64,000 nucleotides of DNA, taken from contig NZ_SZVP01000014.1 of NCBI RefSeq assembly GCF_005885605.1, positions 1-64,000 on the forward strand, read 5' to 3'. Shown piece after piece: positions 5,736 through 16,520 of the stretch (position 1 is the first letter of the stretch; every line of letters starts with the position of its first letter). Source of the stretch: Colwellia ponticola (GTDB lineage: Bacteria > Pseudomonadota > Gammaproteobacteria > Enterobacterales > Alteromonadaceae). The translations under genes and the position numbers were made by a program. A model generated the notes under the pieces. The model was not told the DNA's origin, searched no databases, and saw only the letters and a list, made by a program, of their open reading frames with translations.

Positions 5736-6145
5736 TGACATCAATCATGCAATCTGAAACACAACCCCAACTAACTGATGCATCGACAGCATTGGGTGTA
5801 GCCATTATCAATAGTAAAGCGCCTTTTAGTAGCAATGCCGGTAAAGATGCTCTTGATGTCGCGTTACTGTTTGGATCGTTTGAACAAAAAGTATCGTTAT
5901 TTTTTCAGGGTGACGGTGTTTATCAATTAATAGCCAATCAAGATGGCAGTTTACTAGCCATTAAAGATTATTTAAAAACATTTTCCGCGTTTGAATTTTA
6001 TGATATTGAAGATGTTTATGTTTGTCAGCAATCACTCATTGAGCGCCAACTTAGTAAGACATTTCATATTGATAACGTGCAGGTATTAACCAATAAAGCT
6101 TTTGCTGTAGCACTTAGCAAGCATAAACACGTTTTACGTTTTTAA
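5735..6145 (+). CDS. tusC: Sulfurtransferase complex subunit TusC
   Basis: A DsrF-like partner of TusD and TusB in the hexameric sulfur-relay complex. The protein has 136 residues with the conserved KAPFSSNAGKDALDVALLFGSF block and a C-terminal LSKTFHIDNVQVLT region. The ATG overlaps the tusD stop (TAATG), suggesting translational coupling. A second ATG five codons in (MQSETQ) is possible and gives a more usual N-terminus. Confidence 0.92.
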   Translation: MTSIMQSETQPQLTDASTALGVAIINSKAPFSSNAGKDALDVALLFGSFEQKVSLFFQGDGVYQLIANQDGSLLAIKDYLKTFSAFEFYDIEDVYVCQQSLIERQLSKTFHIDNVQVLTNKAFAVALSKHKHVLRF

Positions 6146-6188
6146 TGCTCTTTAGTAAACAGCATAAGCATAATAATTTGAGAAGAAT

Positions 6189-6485
6189 ATGAGCACATTA
6201 CATTTAGTAAGGCAGTCGGCTTTTAGCCGTAATGATTTTGAGCAATGTATTAGCGTACTAGCTGAACAAGACTCGTTAGTCTTAATGGATGATGGCTGTT
6301 ATAACCTTAAGCATCCGTTGATGGCTAGTTTACTTAAAAAAGATAACAATAAAGTTAGCATCAAGGTTATTTCAACGCATGCACAAGCAAGAGCCGTTGA
6401 AGTGATGGCTGGCATTAGCCAAATAACCATGGCTGATGTAGTGGAATTAACCTTTAACCATAATAAAGTGATCACATGGCAGTAG
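6189..6485 (+). CDS. tusB: Sulfurtransferase complex subunit TusB
   Basis: The 98-residue DsrH-type subunit starts MSTLHLVRQSAF, with the family's LVLMDDGCYNL motif in the middle. It completes the TusBCD complex. A 43-nt gap separates it from tusC and it overlaps tusE by 10 nt. Start ATG follows GAGAAGAAT. Confidence 0.92.
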   Translation: MSTLHLVRQSAFSRNDFEQCISVLAEQDSLVLMDDGCYNLKHPLMASLLKKDNNKVSIKVISTHAQARAVEVMAGISQITMADVVELTFNHNKVITWQ

Positions 6486-6814
6486 TTTTAACATTTGAAG
6501 GCAGTATCGTTGCAACCGATAAACAAGGTTATTTACTAGACCATACATTGTGGCATAAAGAGCTAGCGCTTGTGATGGCAAAGCAGGATGATTTTGAGCT
6601 CAGTGATGCGCATTGGGAAGTGATAAATTTTGTCAGGCAGTTTTATCTCACCTACAACACCTCACCGGCAATACGTGCGTTAACTAAAGCGATGAAGGCA
6701 GAATTTGGTGAAGCAAAAGCCAGTAGTCGTTATTTGTACAAATTATTTCCTGAGGGACCAGCAAAGCAAGCAACTAAATATGCTGGTTTACCTAAGCCTG
6801 CTCGTTGCATCTAA
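6476..6814 (+). CDS. tusE: Sulfur-relay protein TusE (DsrC family)
   Basis: TusE receives sulfur from TusBCD and hands it to MnmA for 2-thiouridine synthesis. The 112-residue protein has the DsrC/TusE pattern: LTFEG at the start, DAHWEVINFVRQFYLTYNTSPAIR in the centre, and the reactive cysteine as the penultimate residue (ARCI). The second C-terminal cysteine of sulfite-reductase DsrC proteins is absent, so a tRNA role is expected. Its start lies within the end of tusB. Confidence 0.94.
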   Translation: MAVVLTFEGSIVATDKQGYLLDHTLWHKELALVMAKQDDFELSDAHWEVINFVRQFYLTYNTSPAIRALTKAMKAEFGEAKASSRYLYKLFPEGPAKQATKYAGLPKPARCI

Positions 6815-6868
6815 CCAGTGAAATATAAAGGTTAACGCGCGTTGATAATTCAATTTAACAACTATTAG

Positions 6869-7090
6869 TTACACTTTAATATTAACTTGAAAGCCGCTGT
6901 TACCACTTGGTGCAGGCACGTTAGCAGCGCTGGCTGATTGAATAAGCTGTAATGCCATTTGGCCTTCTGCTTCTTGCTGCTTTTTAGATAGTGCTGCGGT
7001 AAGTAATTCAGCGCCAGAGCTTGATTGAGTTGAAGTTGATTGTGCGGCAACAGAGCCACTTTGACCTACGGTTATAGACATAACATTCAC
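6869..7090 (-). CDS. Small YjfB-like putative motility-associated protein
   Basis: The 73-residue protein is rich in Ser, Gln and Ala. It has a central amphipathic helix (SKKQQEAEGQMALQLIQSAS) and a short hydrophobic beta-like end (GFQVNIKV). The pattern of an N-terminal MSITVG-type segment followed by a Q/A-rich LQLIQSA helix resembles the YjfB (putative motility protein) family, but similarity at this length is weak. The first ATG (7090) or the ATG three codons on may be the start. It is a single gene on the strand opposite tusDCBE. Confidence 0.55.
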   Translation of the reverse strand: MNVMSITVGQSGSVAAQSTSTQSSSGAELLTAALSKKQQEAEGQMALQLIQSASAANVPAPSGNSGFQVNIKV

Positions 7091-7169
7091 TTTTCATTGA
7101 ATTGGGGTTAAATACTAGAGTTACCTACTTTATCGGCTCGTTAGTTAATAACTTTAGCAAATAAAACAG

Positions 7170-7212
7170 ATAAAAAAAGCGTATGTTATTTACTAACACA
7201 CGCTTTTTTTGT
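7170..7212 (-). terminator. Terminator downstream of the GAPDH gene
   Basis: AAAAAAAGCGT(A/G)TGTTA pairs with TAACA(C/T)ACGCTTTTTTT around a short loop. It has a T tract on both strands, so it can work for the minus-strand gene ending at 7234. Confidence 0.8.
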
Positions 7213-7233
7213 GCCTTAACAAGTTTAAAAAAC

Positions 7234-8685
7234 TTATTTAAGCGGTAAGCTCGGTACGGTAATACCTGCCATTTCAAGCATCACTTGAATAACCTGACAG
7301 CTATAACCAAACTCGTTGTCATACCATACGTATAATACGGCGCGATCACCATCAACAATCGTTGCTTGTGAATCAACAACACCTGCGTAACGTGAACCCA
7401 CTAAATCGGTAGAAACAATCTCAGTAGAGGCTGTGTAATCAATTTGATTTTGCAGTGGTGAGTTTAATGAAATATCACGTAAATAATCATTTAACGTTTC
7501 TTTATCAGTCGCTTTTTTCAAGTTCAAGTTCATGATCGCCATTGATACGTTAGGCGTAGGAACACGAATTGCGTTACCTGTTAATAAACCAGCAAGCTCA
7601 GGTAAGGCTTTAGCAACTGCTTTTGCTGCACCTGTAGTACTGATAACCATATTTAATGGGGCACTACGACCACGGCGTGGTGCTGGGTGGTAGTTATCAA
7701 TTAGGTTTTGATCGTTAGTATATGAATGAATCGTTTCAACATGGCCGTTGCGAATACCATACTCATCATTTAATGCTTTTAATACCGGCGTAATCGCATT
7801 AGTCGTACAACTTGCTGCGGAAACAATTTTATCAGTCGCTAAAATCATCTCGTGGTTAACACCATAAACGATGTTTTTGATATCACCTTTTGCTGGTGCT
7901 GTTAGTAATACTTTCGCAACACCTTTAGATTGTAAATGCTGGCCTAAACCATCTTCATCTGTCCAAATACCGGTGTTATCTACCACTAACGCATTATCAA
8001 TGCCGTGCTCAGTGTAATCAACTTCTGCAGGTGATTTTGCATAAATAACTTTAATAAAAGCACCGTTAGCTTTGATAACGTTATTTTCTTTATCGACTGT
8101 AATGCTACCGTTAAAAGCACCATGAACAGAGTCACGACGTAATAAACTAGCACGTTTTTCTAAATCGTCACCGCCTTTACTTGGGCGTAAAACAATAGCA
8201 CGAAGGTTTAATTTAGCATTAGGACCAGCACGTTCTATTAATAAACGCGCTAAAAGGCGACCGATTCTACCAAAACCGTAAAGTACTACGTCTTGACTTG
8301 CTTGATCTGAATTTTCGCGGCTTTCTGCAGACAATTCTTGTTCTAGGTATTGTTCAATAGAAAGATCATTACCTTTACCAAGGTATAAGTAGCTATAAGC
8401 TAACTTACCTACATCAATACGTGCAGGCGTTAAGTCCATTTTATTAATGGCTTCTACGAAAGGGAAACTTTCACGTACACGTAATTTGCTTTCTTCATGA
8501 AGCGCAACAGATTTGTGTGCTTTAATGATATCGATAGAAGAAGCATTTAATAACGGGCGACCGTATATTAAGATTTCAATGCCTTTGTTACGAAAAAGCT
8601 GTCCGATAATGGGTTGCATATTTTCAGCGAACGTTTGACGCTCTTGCCAACTTGCTTGATATTTTTCCTCAAGATGAGAAGTCAT
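7234..8685 (-). CDS. Glyceraldehyde-3-phosphate dehydrogenase, long N-terminally extended form
   Basis: The enzyme oxidises glyceraldehyde 3-phosphate to 1,3-bisphosphoglycerate with NAD(P). The Rossmann motif YGFGRIGR lies at residues 136-143 and the active-site SAASCTTNAITP has its cysteine at 293. The protein has 483 residues against about 330 for GapA because of an N-terminal segment of about 130 residues rich in Glu and Lys. This long form occurs in several marine gammaproteobacteria. It is monocistronic, downstream of gnd-msrB, with its own terminator. Whether it runs in the glycolytic or gluconeogenic direction cannot be read from sequence. Confidence 0.92.
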   Translation of the reverse strand: MTSHLEEKYQASWQERQTFAENMQPIIGQLFRNKGIEILIYGRPLLNASSIDIIKAHKSVALHEESKLRVRESFPFVEAINKMDLTPARIDVGKLAYSYLYLGKGNDLSIEQYLEQELSAESRENSDQASQDVVLYGFGRIGRLLARLLIERAGPNAKLNLRAIVLRPSKGGDDLEKRASLLRRDSVHGAFNGSITVDKENNVIKANGAFIKVIYAKSPAEVDYTEHGIDNALVVDNTGIWTDEDGLGQHLQSKGVAKVLLTAPAKGDIKNIVYGVNHEMILATDKIVSAASCTTNAITPVLKALNDEYGIRNGHVETIHSYTNDQNLIDNYHPAPRRGRSAPLNMVISTTGAAKAVAKALPELAGLLTGNAIRVPTPNVSMAIMNLNLKKATDKETLNDYLRDISLNSPLQNQIDYTASTEIVSTDLVGSRYAGVVDSQATIVDGDRAVLYVWYDNEFGYSCQVIQVMLEMAGITVPSLPLK

Positions 8686-8906
8686 TACTTAAACCTTATT
8701 ATTTCAGTCAATTAAAGATTAAGCTACATCATATTAAGACGAAAATACGATTATAGCTACGTGATAGTCCATTTACCGCATATTGTAATGGAGTATCAAA
8801 TATTTCTCTATAGGAGACAAAAAAAATCTTAACCTTTTTGTCATTATTTTTGAGCCTAATTTTGATCTTAACTTTTATCTTAGCTTTTTATAGTAATCAG
8901 CAAATA

Positions 8907-9284
8907 CTAGCTTGGCGTAAACGTTAAGCTGAGTGAATTAACACAATAGCGCTTACCCGTTGGTTTTGGGCCATCATCAAAAACATGACCAAGGTGGGAT
9001 TGGCACTGTTGACAGACAATTTCTACCCGTTGCATACCGTGTGTGTTATCAGTTTTATAAGCAACCTTAGTGTCAATAGCGGCAAAAAAACTAGGCCACC
9101 CGCAACCCGCGTTAAATTTACTTTCACTGCTAAATAGTGGTTGCTCGCAACAAGCGCAATGATACACGCCCTGCTCCCAGTGATCGTTATAAATACCACT
9201 AAAAGGTTGCTCGGTTGCGGCTAATCGACAAACTTTATAAGCTGCCTCACTTAACTTGTCTTTATAAATATCGTTGTTACTCAT
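8907..9284 (-). CDS. msrB: Peptide-methionine (R)-S-oxide reductase
   Basis: The enzyme reduces the R-epimer of methionine sulfoxide in oxidised proteins. The 125-residue product carries two CxxC zinc pairs (Cys43/46 and Cys91/94), the GCGWPSF motif and catalytic Cys114 in RYCVNS. A TTG at 9287 precedes it, but ATG at 9284 with AAGGAG six bases upstream is clearly the start. That ATG overlaps the gnd stop as TGATG, so translation is probably coupled to gnd, an NADPH-producing enzyme. Confidence 0.95.
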   Translation of the reverse strand: MSNNDIYKDKLSEAAYKVCRLAATEQPFSGIYNDHWEQGVYHCACCEQPLFSSESKFNAGCGWPSFFAAIDTKVAYKTDNTHGMQRVEIVCQQCQSHLGHVFDDGPKPTGKRYCVNSLSLTFTPS

Positions 9285-10840
9285 CAATCACTCCTTAAGC
9301 CTTCATTCACTAATACTGTTGCGCGAGCTTTGCTTGACCACTGTACATGGTATTTTTCCCCTGGTGCTTTATCAATACGCTCAAAAGTGTGCGCACCAAA
9401 AAAATCGCGTTGAGCTTGTAATAAATTGGCAGGCAAGGTTTCACTGCGCATCGCATCATAATAAGCAAGCGAAGCAGATAAAGCCCCTACAGGCACACCT
9501 TGCATCGTTGCATGACAAATCGCTTTACGCCAGTTTTCTTGGCGAGCATTAAGCTCTTTACTAAAAAAATCATCGACTAATAAATTAGCTAGTTTGTCAT
9601 TACGCTCATAAGCTTGGCTTATTGATTGTAAAAATACCGCACGAATAATACAACCTGCACGCCAAATTTTAGCAATGCTAGCAAAGTTTAATGCCCACTC
9701 TTGCTCTCTAGCCGCTAGTTTCATTAACTGAAAACCTTGTGCATAAGCACAAATTTTAGCGCAATACATGGCATCGTGTAATTGTTCAATAAGTGCTTGC
9801 TGATCATTAGGCGATAAACTGACTTGTTGTGGCGCTGCAAGTAAGGTAGATGCTTGAGTTCTTAGCGCTTTAAACGAAGATATAGAGCGCGCATAAACCG
9901 CTTGCGCAATAGTTGGTGCCGGGCAGCCTACTTCTAAACTACTTACGGCTGTCCAAAGACCGGTACCTTTTTGCTCGGCTTTGTCTAAAATCAACTCAAC
10001 TAAGGGTGTATTGGTATCTGTTGATTGATGACGTAATACTTCTACTGATATTTCCATTAAATAACTATTTAATGGCCCGTCATTCCAGGTTGAAAAAATA
10101 TCAGCAATGTCATGACAAGTTAGTTGTAAAGTTGATTTTAATACATGATAGGCTTCACAAATAATTTGCATATCAGCATATTCAATACCATTGTGCACCA
10201 TTTTAACATAGTGGCCTGATCCCGCAGGACCAATGTAGTCAGTACATGCTTCCCCCTCGGTAATAACTTGTCCGGGCTGAGTGCGCGTTATTGGTTTACC
10301 TGTGCTTGCATCAACTTTAGCAGCAATAGCTTGCCAAATAGGTTTAATACGAGCCCAAGCATCTACTGAGCCACTGGGCATTAATGAGGGGCCAAAACGT
10401 GCGCCGACTTCTCCTCCTGAGACAGCTGAAGAAAAGAAGACAAAGTTACTTTTATATTTTTTTTCTCTGGCGACGGTATCAAGCCACAGGCTATTACCGG
10501 TATCAATGATAATATCATCTGACTCAATACCGGCATTAATAAGATGTTGACAAACTTCATCAACAGCAGAGCCTGCTGGCACACTGAGGATAATAAGGTG
10601 CGGAGCTTTGAGTTGTGACAATAACTCCGTATAGGATGAACAACCATAAACTCGTGGTGTATTCGATATATTCGTGACATTTTCGAGGCTATCTTGTGCG
10701 ACAACGGCTTGTACTTTATCATTATTTAGATCAAATGCGGCAATAGTGTAGCCATTGTCTGCTAAGTTCAGTACTAGGTTTTGCCCCATCACACCTAGGC
10801 CAATAAAGCCAATATCAGACAATTTACGCGTTAGAGTCAT
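9284..10840 (-). CDS. gnd: 6-phosphogluconate dehydrogenase (decarboxylating)
   Basis: The enzyme performs the NADP-dependent oxidative decarboxylation of 6-phosphogluconate to ribulose 5-phosphate. It has 518 residues, slightly longer than the usual 470-510. The nucleotide-binding GLGVMGQNL is near residues 16-24, the substrate motif [14 protein letters not shown] is mid-protein, and [14 protein letters not shown] carries the family's C-terminal-domain signature. It is first in a two-gene unit with msrB. Confidence 0.94.
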   Translation of the reverse strand: MTLTRKLSDIGFIGLGVMGQNLVLNLADNGYTIAAFDLNNDKVQAVVAQDSLENVTNISNTPRVYGCSSYTELLSQLKAPHLIILSVPAGSAVDEVCQHLINAGIESDDIIIDTGNSLWLDTVAREKKYKSNFVFFSSAVSGGEVGARFGPSLMPSGSVDAWARIKPIWQAIAAKVDASTGKPITRTQPGQVITEGEACTDYIGPAGSGHYVKMVHNGIEYADMQIICEAYHVLKSTLQLTCHDIADIFSTWNDGPLNSYLMEISVEVLRHQSTDTNTPLVELILDKAEQKGTGLWTAVSSLEVGCPAPTIAQAVYARSISSFKALRTQASTLLAAPQQVSLSPNDQQALIEQLHDAMYCAKICAYAQGFQLMKLAAREQEWALNFASIAKIWRAGCIIRAVFLQSISQAYERNDKLANLLVDDFFSKELNARQENWRKAICHATMQGVPVGALSASLAYYDAMRSETLPANLLQAQRDFFGAHTFERIDKAPGEKYHVQWSSKARATVLVNEGLRSD

Positions 10841-10948
10841 CCCTATACATCCTTTTCAGAGGTAATTTATACCATGTCCATGAAGTTATTGACTACTTAA
10901 CGAGCATTACATAACTCTGGACAATAACTTGATTACTGTGAATATTTA

Positions 10949-11644
10949 TTAGCTAATGGAGCTATTAATTTGTTGTAATATTGCTTGTGGATCAACGGCT
11001 TTAGTAATTGGGCGTCCGATCACCAAATAGTCTACGCCAACATCAATCGCTTGCTTTGGCGTCATAATGCGTTGCTGATCATCCTGTGCAGAGCCCGCAG
11101 GTCTAATACCTGGCGTTATGAGTTTAAATTCTTTACCTAAATCTAACTTTAACTGCTCAGCTTCCCATGCCGAACACACCACACCATCTAACCCGCTTTG
11201 TTTGGTTAAATTAGCTAAAAAATTAACCTGCTCTGCTGGCGTTTTATTAATGCCTAAACCATGAAGATCTTCTTGACCCATACTGGTTAAGACCGTTACC
11301 GCGATGAGTAATGGTGCATCCTTGCCATAGCTATCTAATGCTTGCTTAGCTTTAGTCATCATTTGACTACCACCGCTAGCATGAACATTAACCATCCAAA
11401 CACCTAGGTCTGCCGCCGCAGTTACTGCTTTTGCTACCGTATTAGGAATATCGTGAAATTTAAGATCAAGAAAAACATCGAAACCTTTACCGGTAAGCTG
11501 TTTAACAAACTCAGGACCGAAATAGGTAAACATTTCTTTGCCCACTTTTAAGCGCGCATCGGTAGGTTGAATTTTATCAACAAAAGATAAGGCATCTTGT
11601 TTTTTATCAAAGTCTAAGGCGACAACAACTTTTGGATCGTTCAT
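10949..11644 (-). CDS. pyrF: Orotidine 5'-phosphate decarboxylase
   Basis: The enzyme performs the last step of de novo UMP synthesis. The 231-residue TIM-barrel protein has the catalytic tetrad motif [11 protein letters not shown] (Asp-Lys-x-x-Asp) near residues 60-70 and the phosphate-binding GIRP and VIGRPI loops near the C-terminus. ATG is preceded by TAGGAACCCCC. It follows lapAB on the same strand, the order known from E. coli (lapA-lapB-pyrF). Confidence 0.95.
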   Translation of the reverse strand: MNDPKVVVALDFDKKQDALSFVDKIQPTDARLKVGKEMFTYFGPEFVKQLTGKGFDVFLDLKFHDIPNTVAKAVTAAADLGVWMVNVHASGGSQMMTKAKQALDSYGKDAPLLIAVTVLTSMGQEDLHGLGINKTPAEQVNFLANLTKQSGLDGVVCSAWEAEQLKLDLGKEFKLITPGIRPAGSAQDDQQRIMTPKQAIDVGVDYLVIGRPITKAVDPQAILQQINSSIS

Positions 11645-11869
11645 GGGGGTTCCTATTTTTTAATACAATAGATCCCTGAAAACTTTTCACATGAAAACTT
11701 TTCACATGAGCAGTTAGGGATGACAATAATTTTTCTTTATTTGATTAACATAATCATAATTCGTTTCGACGTTGTGCAGTTCAAGAACAAAGAGATTGCA
11801 CGGAGCTGACGATAGTCAGTGAGTACATTCGATGCATGTTATTGAGCTTCACAACAAAGAAAGGGAGTA

Positions 11870-13039
11870 TTATTCGCCTTCTAGGCCTCTAACTGGTTTC
11901 AATTGTTCCCATTCGTGACAAGATGGACAAGACCAATAATGAGTTGAGCTATCAAAACCACAGGTACGGCAACTGTATCTATGCTTAACATTTAAGTACT
12001 CACTAATTAGTTCTTTAATTAAATCTAAACTGGTGGTACTCACCTCAGTATCAGTGGCTGTCATTTGCATATTAACAAAGTGTTCAAAACCACGAATAGT
12101 CGGCCTACGCTTTAATGCCGACAAAATAAATTCAAGCGCCTTTTTCTTACCATGTTTATTTTCTACATGACTAAGATAACAAATTAGTGCACTGGAACTG
12201 GCGGTTTCGTCATAAACCTTTTTAATAAAGGCATAAAAGTCATTTAATTCATCTAAGCGGCTATAACAAGCTAACATTTGATCGATAACATCAGGGAAAA
12301 ACTCGCTATCTTGATGATAAATCGCCTGGTAACATTTGGCTGCTAATTCATCTTGTTCATTCTTTTCATAGATTCTAGCTAACAGCCAATTAGCACGACA
12401 TGAATTAGGATCGAGTAACAAGGCTTGATCCAATAGCTCAATCACTTCAATAAATTTATCTTGTTCAAAAGCGCTTGTTGCTAATTCACAGTAAAAATTC
12501 GCCAAGGTATGTAGTGATCGTTTATCGTTATATTTTACGATTAGTTTTTGTTGCGCTATACCGCTTTGCCAATCTTTGGTTGATTGAAATATTTTTAATA
12601 AATACGTTAACGACTTTAAACCATAGTCTTGAGATTTTAAAAGTTTAGTAAACATGGTTTCAGCGCGATCGTATAAACCGGCACTAAGAAAATCTTTACC
12701 TAATTCAAATACGGCTTGTTGTTTATCTTTTGTTGGCAGGTGATTAAGCCTTACTAAATGCTCATGTACTTTTAAGGCACGGTCTAACTCACCACGTTTA
12801 CGAAATAAGTTAGCCATAGCAAAATGCGCTTCAACACTGTCATCTTCAACCTTTAGGGCATCAAGCAGTGAATCAATAGCTTTATCTTGTTGATTAGATA
12901 ATAAATAATTTAATCCGGTTGAATATTTTATCGATAAATCTTGTTTGGCAATTTGTTGGTTTTGTTTAATGCTATTACGACCCATAAACCAACCATAAGC
13001 CATGGCAACGGGTAATAATAAAAAGAGTAATTCAATCAT
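11870..13039 (-). CDS. lapB: Lipopolysaccharide assembly protein LapB (YciM)
   Basis: LapB tunes LPS synthesis by presenting LpxC to the FtsH protease. The 389-residue product starts with one membrane helix (IELLFLLLPVAMAYGWFMG) and continues with about nine TPR-type helical repeats. It ends with a rubredoxin-like zinc ribbon (CRTCGF and CPSCHEW). Size and layout match the family. It is downstream of lapA with a 67-nt gap and is followed by pyrF. Confidence 0.95.
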   Translation of the reverse strand: MIELLFLLLPVAMAYGWFMGRNSIKQNQQIAKQDLSIKYSTGLNYLLSNQQDKAIDSLLDALKVEDDSVEAHFAMANLFRKRGELDRALKVHEHLVRLNHLPTKDKQQAVFELGKDFLSAGLYDRAETMFTKLLKSQDYGLKSLTYLLKIFQSTKDWQSGIAQQKLIVKYNDKRSLHTLANFYCELATSAFEQDKFIEVIELLDQALLLDPNSCRANWLLARIYEKNEQDELAAKCYQAIYHQDSEFFPDVIDQMLACYSRLDELNDFYAFIKKVYDETASSSALICYLSHVENKHGKKKALEFILSALKRRPTIRGFEHFVNMQMTATDTEVSTTSLDLIKELISEYLNVKHRYSCRTCGFDSSTHYWSCPSCHEWEQLKPVRGLEGE

Positions 13040-13106
13040 TAGATCTCTTGGGATAGATTATAGTGAATGTAACATAGCTTATACCAAACGTATGAGTACT
13101 AGGTTA

Positions 13107-13352
13107 TTAAGTTTCTTGAGATTTTCTATTGGCTAAGGCTTTTTTACTTCTTCGTATTATACGCCAAAGAATCGTTACTAATAAACCTAACACAAAACCC
13201 AAACCGGTAAATAAGCTTACTGCTGCTGCAACGGTTATTTCTGTGCGGGCGATTAAGTAATTTAAAGTAAGTACTTGTTCGTTTTGGCTCCCAAAAATAA
13301 ATGCTAGCGCAAGTAAAACAAGAATAAAAAAAAGTGTTAAATATAATCGCAT
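13107..13352 (-). CDS. lapA: LapA (DUF1049) inner-membrane protein
   Basis: The 81-residue protein has two membrane helices separated by FGSQNEQVLTLNYLIARTE, the conserved polar loop of the DUF1049/LapA family, and a basic C-terminal tail. It is the partner of LapB in LPS regulation. The ihfB-lapA-lapB order is the standard gammaproteobacterial arrangement. Confidence 0.92.
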   Translation of the reverse strand: MRLYLTLFFILVLLALAFIFGSQNEQVLTLNYLIARTEITVAAAVSLFTGLGFVLGLLVTILWRIIRRSKKALANRKSQET

Positions 13353-13378
13353 TATTATCAGGCCTTATCAAATTTTGC

Positions 13379-13410
13379 CAAAAAAAAACGGCATGGTTAA
13401 CATGCCGTTT
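13379..13410 (-). terminator. Terminator between ihfB and lapA
   Basis: AACGGCATG pairs with CATGCCGTT and is followed by a run of T on the minus strand, 31 nt after the ihfB stop. Confidence 0.85.
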
Positions 13411-13440
13411 ATTATCTAATTTTTTAGTTAGCTTTGCAAT

Positions 13441-13728
13441 TTATGCGACTGAAAGATTAACTCTTTCACGTAACTCTTTACCTGGTTTAAAGTGAGGAAC
13501 ATATTTACCGTTTAACTCAACTGACTCACCAGTTTTTGGGTTTCTACCAACTCGTGGGGCGCGATAGTGTAATGAAAAACTACCAAAACCACGAATCTCA
13601 ATACGCTCACCTTGCGATAAGGATTGCGCCATTAATTCTAAGATTTCTTTTATAGATTTTTCCACTTCTTTAGCGGATAAATGACTTAATTTATCGGCTA
13701 ATTTCTCAATAAGTTCTGACTTAGTCAT
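13441..13728 (-). CDS. ihfB: Integration host factor subunit beta
   Basis: This DNA-bending protein of the HU/IHF family forms a heterodimer with IhfA. The 95-residue product has the signature [21 protein letters not shown] that contains the minor-groove-inserting arm, and KSELIEKLA at the N-terminus is typical of the beta subunit. It sits between rpsA and lapA as in E. coli and has its own terminator. Confidence 0.96.
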   Translation of the reverse strand: MTKSELIEKLADKLSHLSAKEVEKSIKEILELMAQSLSQGERIEIRGFGSFSLHYRAPRVGRNPKTGESVELNGKYVPHFKPGKELRERVNLSVA

Positions 13729-13819
13729 GTTGACCTCTCAGTATTTACCTAGCACCGCGCAACTTTACTAATGAGTATAAATATTAGTAAATGTTGGCTC
13801 CGCCAATGGCGTTAAAAAT

Positions 13820-13862
13820 AAGAAAAGAGTATCACCACACTAGTGATAAATACTCTTTTCAC
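13820..13862 (-). terminator. Terminator downstream of rpsA
   Basis: GAAAAGAGTAT and ATACTCTTTTC form a long stem with an internal TCAC/GTGA pairing, followed by TTATTTTT on the minus strand. Confidence 0.75.
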
Positions 13863-13918
13863 CTGCTGTATTAGTTACAGCACCATTGCAAAGTAAAACT
13901 ATGTCCCGTTAAGGGATA

Positions 13919-15580
13919 TTAGTTTTTAGCGTTTTTAAACGCTGCAGCCATAGCACTTAAACCAGTATCTTCTACTTGGTTTAGGTTATCCATTGCTTCA
14001 CGTTCATCAGCTTGATCTTTTGCTTTGATAGATAAGCTAATAGTACGGTTCTTACGATCCACACCCATAAACCTAGCTTCAACGTCATCACCAACTTTTA
14101 ATACTGTAGAAGCATCTTCGATACGCTCTACAGAAATGTCGCTAACACGTAGGTAACCTTCAACACTTTCAGCTAACTCAACTGTTGCGCCTTTAGCATC
14201 AACTTCAGTTACCTTACCGTTAACAATAGCACCTTTCTTCTTATCTGTCAGATACATATTGAACGGGTCGTCTTCAGCTTGTTTAACGCCTAACGAGATA
14301 CGCTCACGTTCTGGGTCAACTTGAAGAACGATAGCATCGATTTCATCGCCTTTCTTATAATCACGAACAGCTTCTTCACCGCCAGCCCATGAAATATCAG
14401 ATAAGTGAACTAAACCATCAATGCCGCCGTCAAGACCGATGAAGATACCGAAGTCAGTAATAGACTTGATCTTACCTGATACTTTGTCGCCTTTGTTGAA
14501 GTTTTTAGCAAACTCTTCCCAAGGGTTAGCAATACACTGTTTAAGACCTAGAGAAATACGACGACGTTCTTCGTCAATTTCTAATACTAGTACTTCAACT
14601 GTGTCACCTAAGTTAACAACTTTAGATGGGTGGATGTTTTTGTTAGTCCAATCCATTTCAGAAACGTGAACTAAACCTTCAACGCCTTCTTGGATTTCAA
14701 CGAAACAACCGTAGTCAGTTAAGTTAGTTACGCGACCAGAAAGTTTAGAACCTTCTGGGTAACGGTTAGCAATAGCTACCCATGGATCTTCGCCTAACTG
14801 CTTCATACCTAGTGATACGCGAGTACGCTCACGATCGAATTTCAATACTTTAACTTGGATTTCATCACCAACATTTACGATTTCGCTTGGGTGCTTAACA
14901 CGTTTCCAAGCCATATCTGTGATGTGAAGTAGACCGTCAATGCCGCCTAAGTCTACGAATGCACCGTAGTCAGTAAGGTTCTTAACGATACCTTTAACTT
15001 CTTGGCCTTCTGCTAATGACTCAAGTAATTCATCACGTTCTGCACTGCCTTCTGCTTCGATTACAGCACGACGTGAAACAACTACGTTATTACGCTTTTG
15101 ATCAAGCTTAATAACTTTAAATTCTAGAGGCTTACCTTCAAGGTGAGCAGTGTCACGTACTGGACGTACATCAACTAGTGAACCCGGTAAGAAGGCACGA
15201 ATATCGCTAACTTCAACCGTGAAACCACCTTTAACTTTACCGTTAATAACACCGATAACAGTTTCTTTTTCTTCGTATGCTTTTTCAAGCACTTGCCATG
15301 CTTCGTGACGTTTTGCTTTTTCACGAGAAAGAATCGTTTCACCGAAACCATCATCTGTTGCATCTAAGGCTACGTCAATTTCATCACCAACAACTACTTC
15401 TACTTCACCAGCAGCGTTTTTAAATTGATCAATTGAGATAACACTCTCAGATTTAAGGCCAGCATCAACAATTACATTGTCTTTGTTAACTTTAACGATT
15501 GTTCCACGGATGATTGATCCTGGACGTGTTTCGATTTCTTTTAAACTTTCTTCAAAAAGTTGCGCAAAATTTTCAGTCAT
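13919..15580 (-). CDS. rpsA: 30S ribosomal protein S1
   Basis: S1 binds mRNA and brings it to the 30S subunit. The 553-residue product shows six S1 OB-fold repeats, seen as recurring blocks such as [37 protein letters not shown] and [19 protein letters not shown]. Length is normal for proteobacteria. The cmk-rpsA-ihfB order is conserved. S1 commonly represses its own translation through its leader; the 148-nt leader here is AT-rich. Confidence 0.97.
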   Translation of the reverse strand: MTENFAQLFEESLKEIETRPGSIIRGTIVKVNKDNVIVDAGLKSESVISIDQFKNAAGEVEVVVGDEIDVALDATDDGFGETILSREKAKRHEAWQVLEKAYEEKETVIGVINGKVKGGFTVEVSDIRAFLPGSLVDVRPVRDTAHLEGKPLEFKVIKLDQKRNNVVVSRRAVIEAEGSAERDELLESLAEGQEVKGIVKNLTDYGAFVDLGGIDGLLHITDMAWKRVKHPSEIVNVGDEIQVKVLKFDRERTRVSLGMKQLGEDPWVAIANRYPEGSKLSGRVTNLTDYGCFVEIQEGVEGLVHVSEMDWTNKNIHPSKVVNLGDTVEVLVLEIDEERRRISLGLKQCIANPWEEFAKNFNKGDKVSGKIKSITDFGIFIGLDGGIDGLVHLSDISWAGGEEAVRDYKKGDEIDAIVLQVDPERERISLGVKQAEDDPFNMYLTDKKKGAIVNGKVTEVDAKGATVELAESVEGYLRVSDISVERIEDASTVLKVGDDVEARFMGVDRKNRTISLSIKAKDQADEREAMDNLNQVEDTGLSAMAAAFKNAKN

Positions 15581-15728
15581 AACTTGTTATAAACTCAGCT
15601 ATTAATCCATTCAACATCATTGTTTCATGGGGTGGTTAAGTATGCCCCGTGTGTCCGTACAGTAGGCTTTCTATTAAAAGTTCTTTAATACTAGGAAATT
15701 TACACTTACTAGCTTAAAGGTGTATGTG

Positions 15729-16409
15729 TTACGTTAATTTGCCATTGGCATAAGTCATGATTTTATTGACTACTTCCATAATAGAAATACCAGTAGAATC
15801 AATAATTAACGCATCTTCTGCTGGGATAAGTGGAGCAACCTTGCGGTTTTCATCACGCTCATCTCGCTGACGTATATCATGCAAAAGGCGTGGGATGTTA
15901 ACATCAATCCCCTTTTCTTTCAACTGATTAAATCTTCGCTCTGCGCGCTCTTCTGCGCTGGCAGTTAAGAATATTTTCACTGGCGCTTGCTTAAAAACAA
16001 CCGTCCCCATATCACGACCATCAGCAATAAGCCCTGGGCTGACACTAAAAGCACGTTGTCTTCTCAGTAGCGCTTCTCTAACACGTGGAAAAGCAGCCAC
16101 TTTAGAGGCTAGCTCACCGATTTCTTCAGTACGAATAATATCGGTAACATTCTCGCCTTCTAAAATAACTTTGCCTTCGCCTTTACTGCTAATTTCAAAT
16201 TGCACATCTAAATGCGCAGCCATAGGGATAATGTGTTCTTCGTCATCTAAAGCCAATTGGTGATGTTCAATGGCGACCGCTAATACACGATAAATAGCAC
16301 CGCTATCAAGTAAATGCCAGCCTAATTGGTCGGCAACTATTCTAGCGACAGTGCCTTTTCCTGCACCGCTTGGACCATCAATGGTAATCACTGGAATGCT
16401 TTCCTGCAT
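15729..16409 (-). CDS. cmk: Cytidylate kinase
   Basis: The kinase phosphorylates CMP and dCMP. The 226-residue protein has the P-loop GPSGAGKGT near residues 12-20, the [10 protein letters not shown] motif of the NMP-binding insert and a lid region rich in Arg ([10 protein letters not shown]). It lies between aroA and rpsA in the serC-aroA-cmk-rpsA string. Confidence 0.96.
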   Translation of the reverse strand: MQESIPVITIDGPSGAGKGTVARIVADQLGWHLLDSGAIYRVLAVAIEHHQLALDDEEHIIPMAAHLDVQFEISSKGEGKVILEGENVTDIIRTEEIGELASKVAAFPRVREALLRRQRAFSVSPGLIADGRDMGTVVFKQAPVKIFLTASAEERAERRFNQLKEKGIDVNIPRLLHDIRQRDERDENRKVAPLIPAEDALIIDSTGISIMEVVNKIMTYANGKLT

Positions 16410-16520
16410 ATATTTTTCTCCTAATTTTAAATAGTGGCGAATCGAGTCGTGTTAACACGATAGACTCTATAAATACATTTCTCTTATCTAGGCTATACGG
16501 TTTAATGAGTTAGCCGTTGA

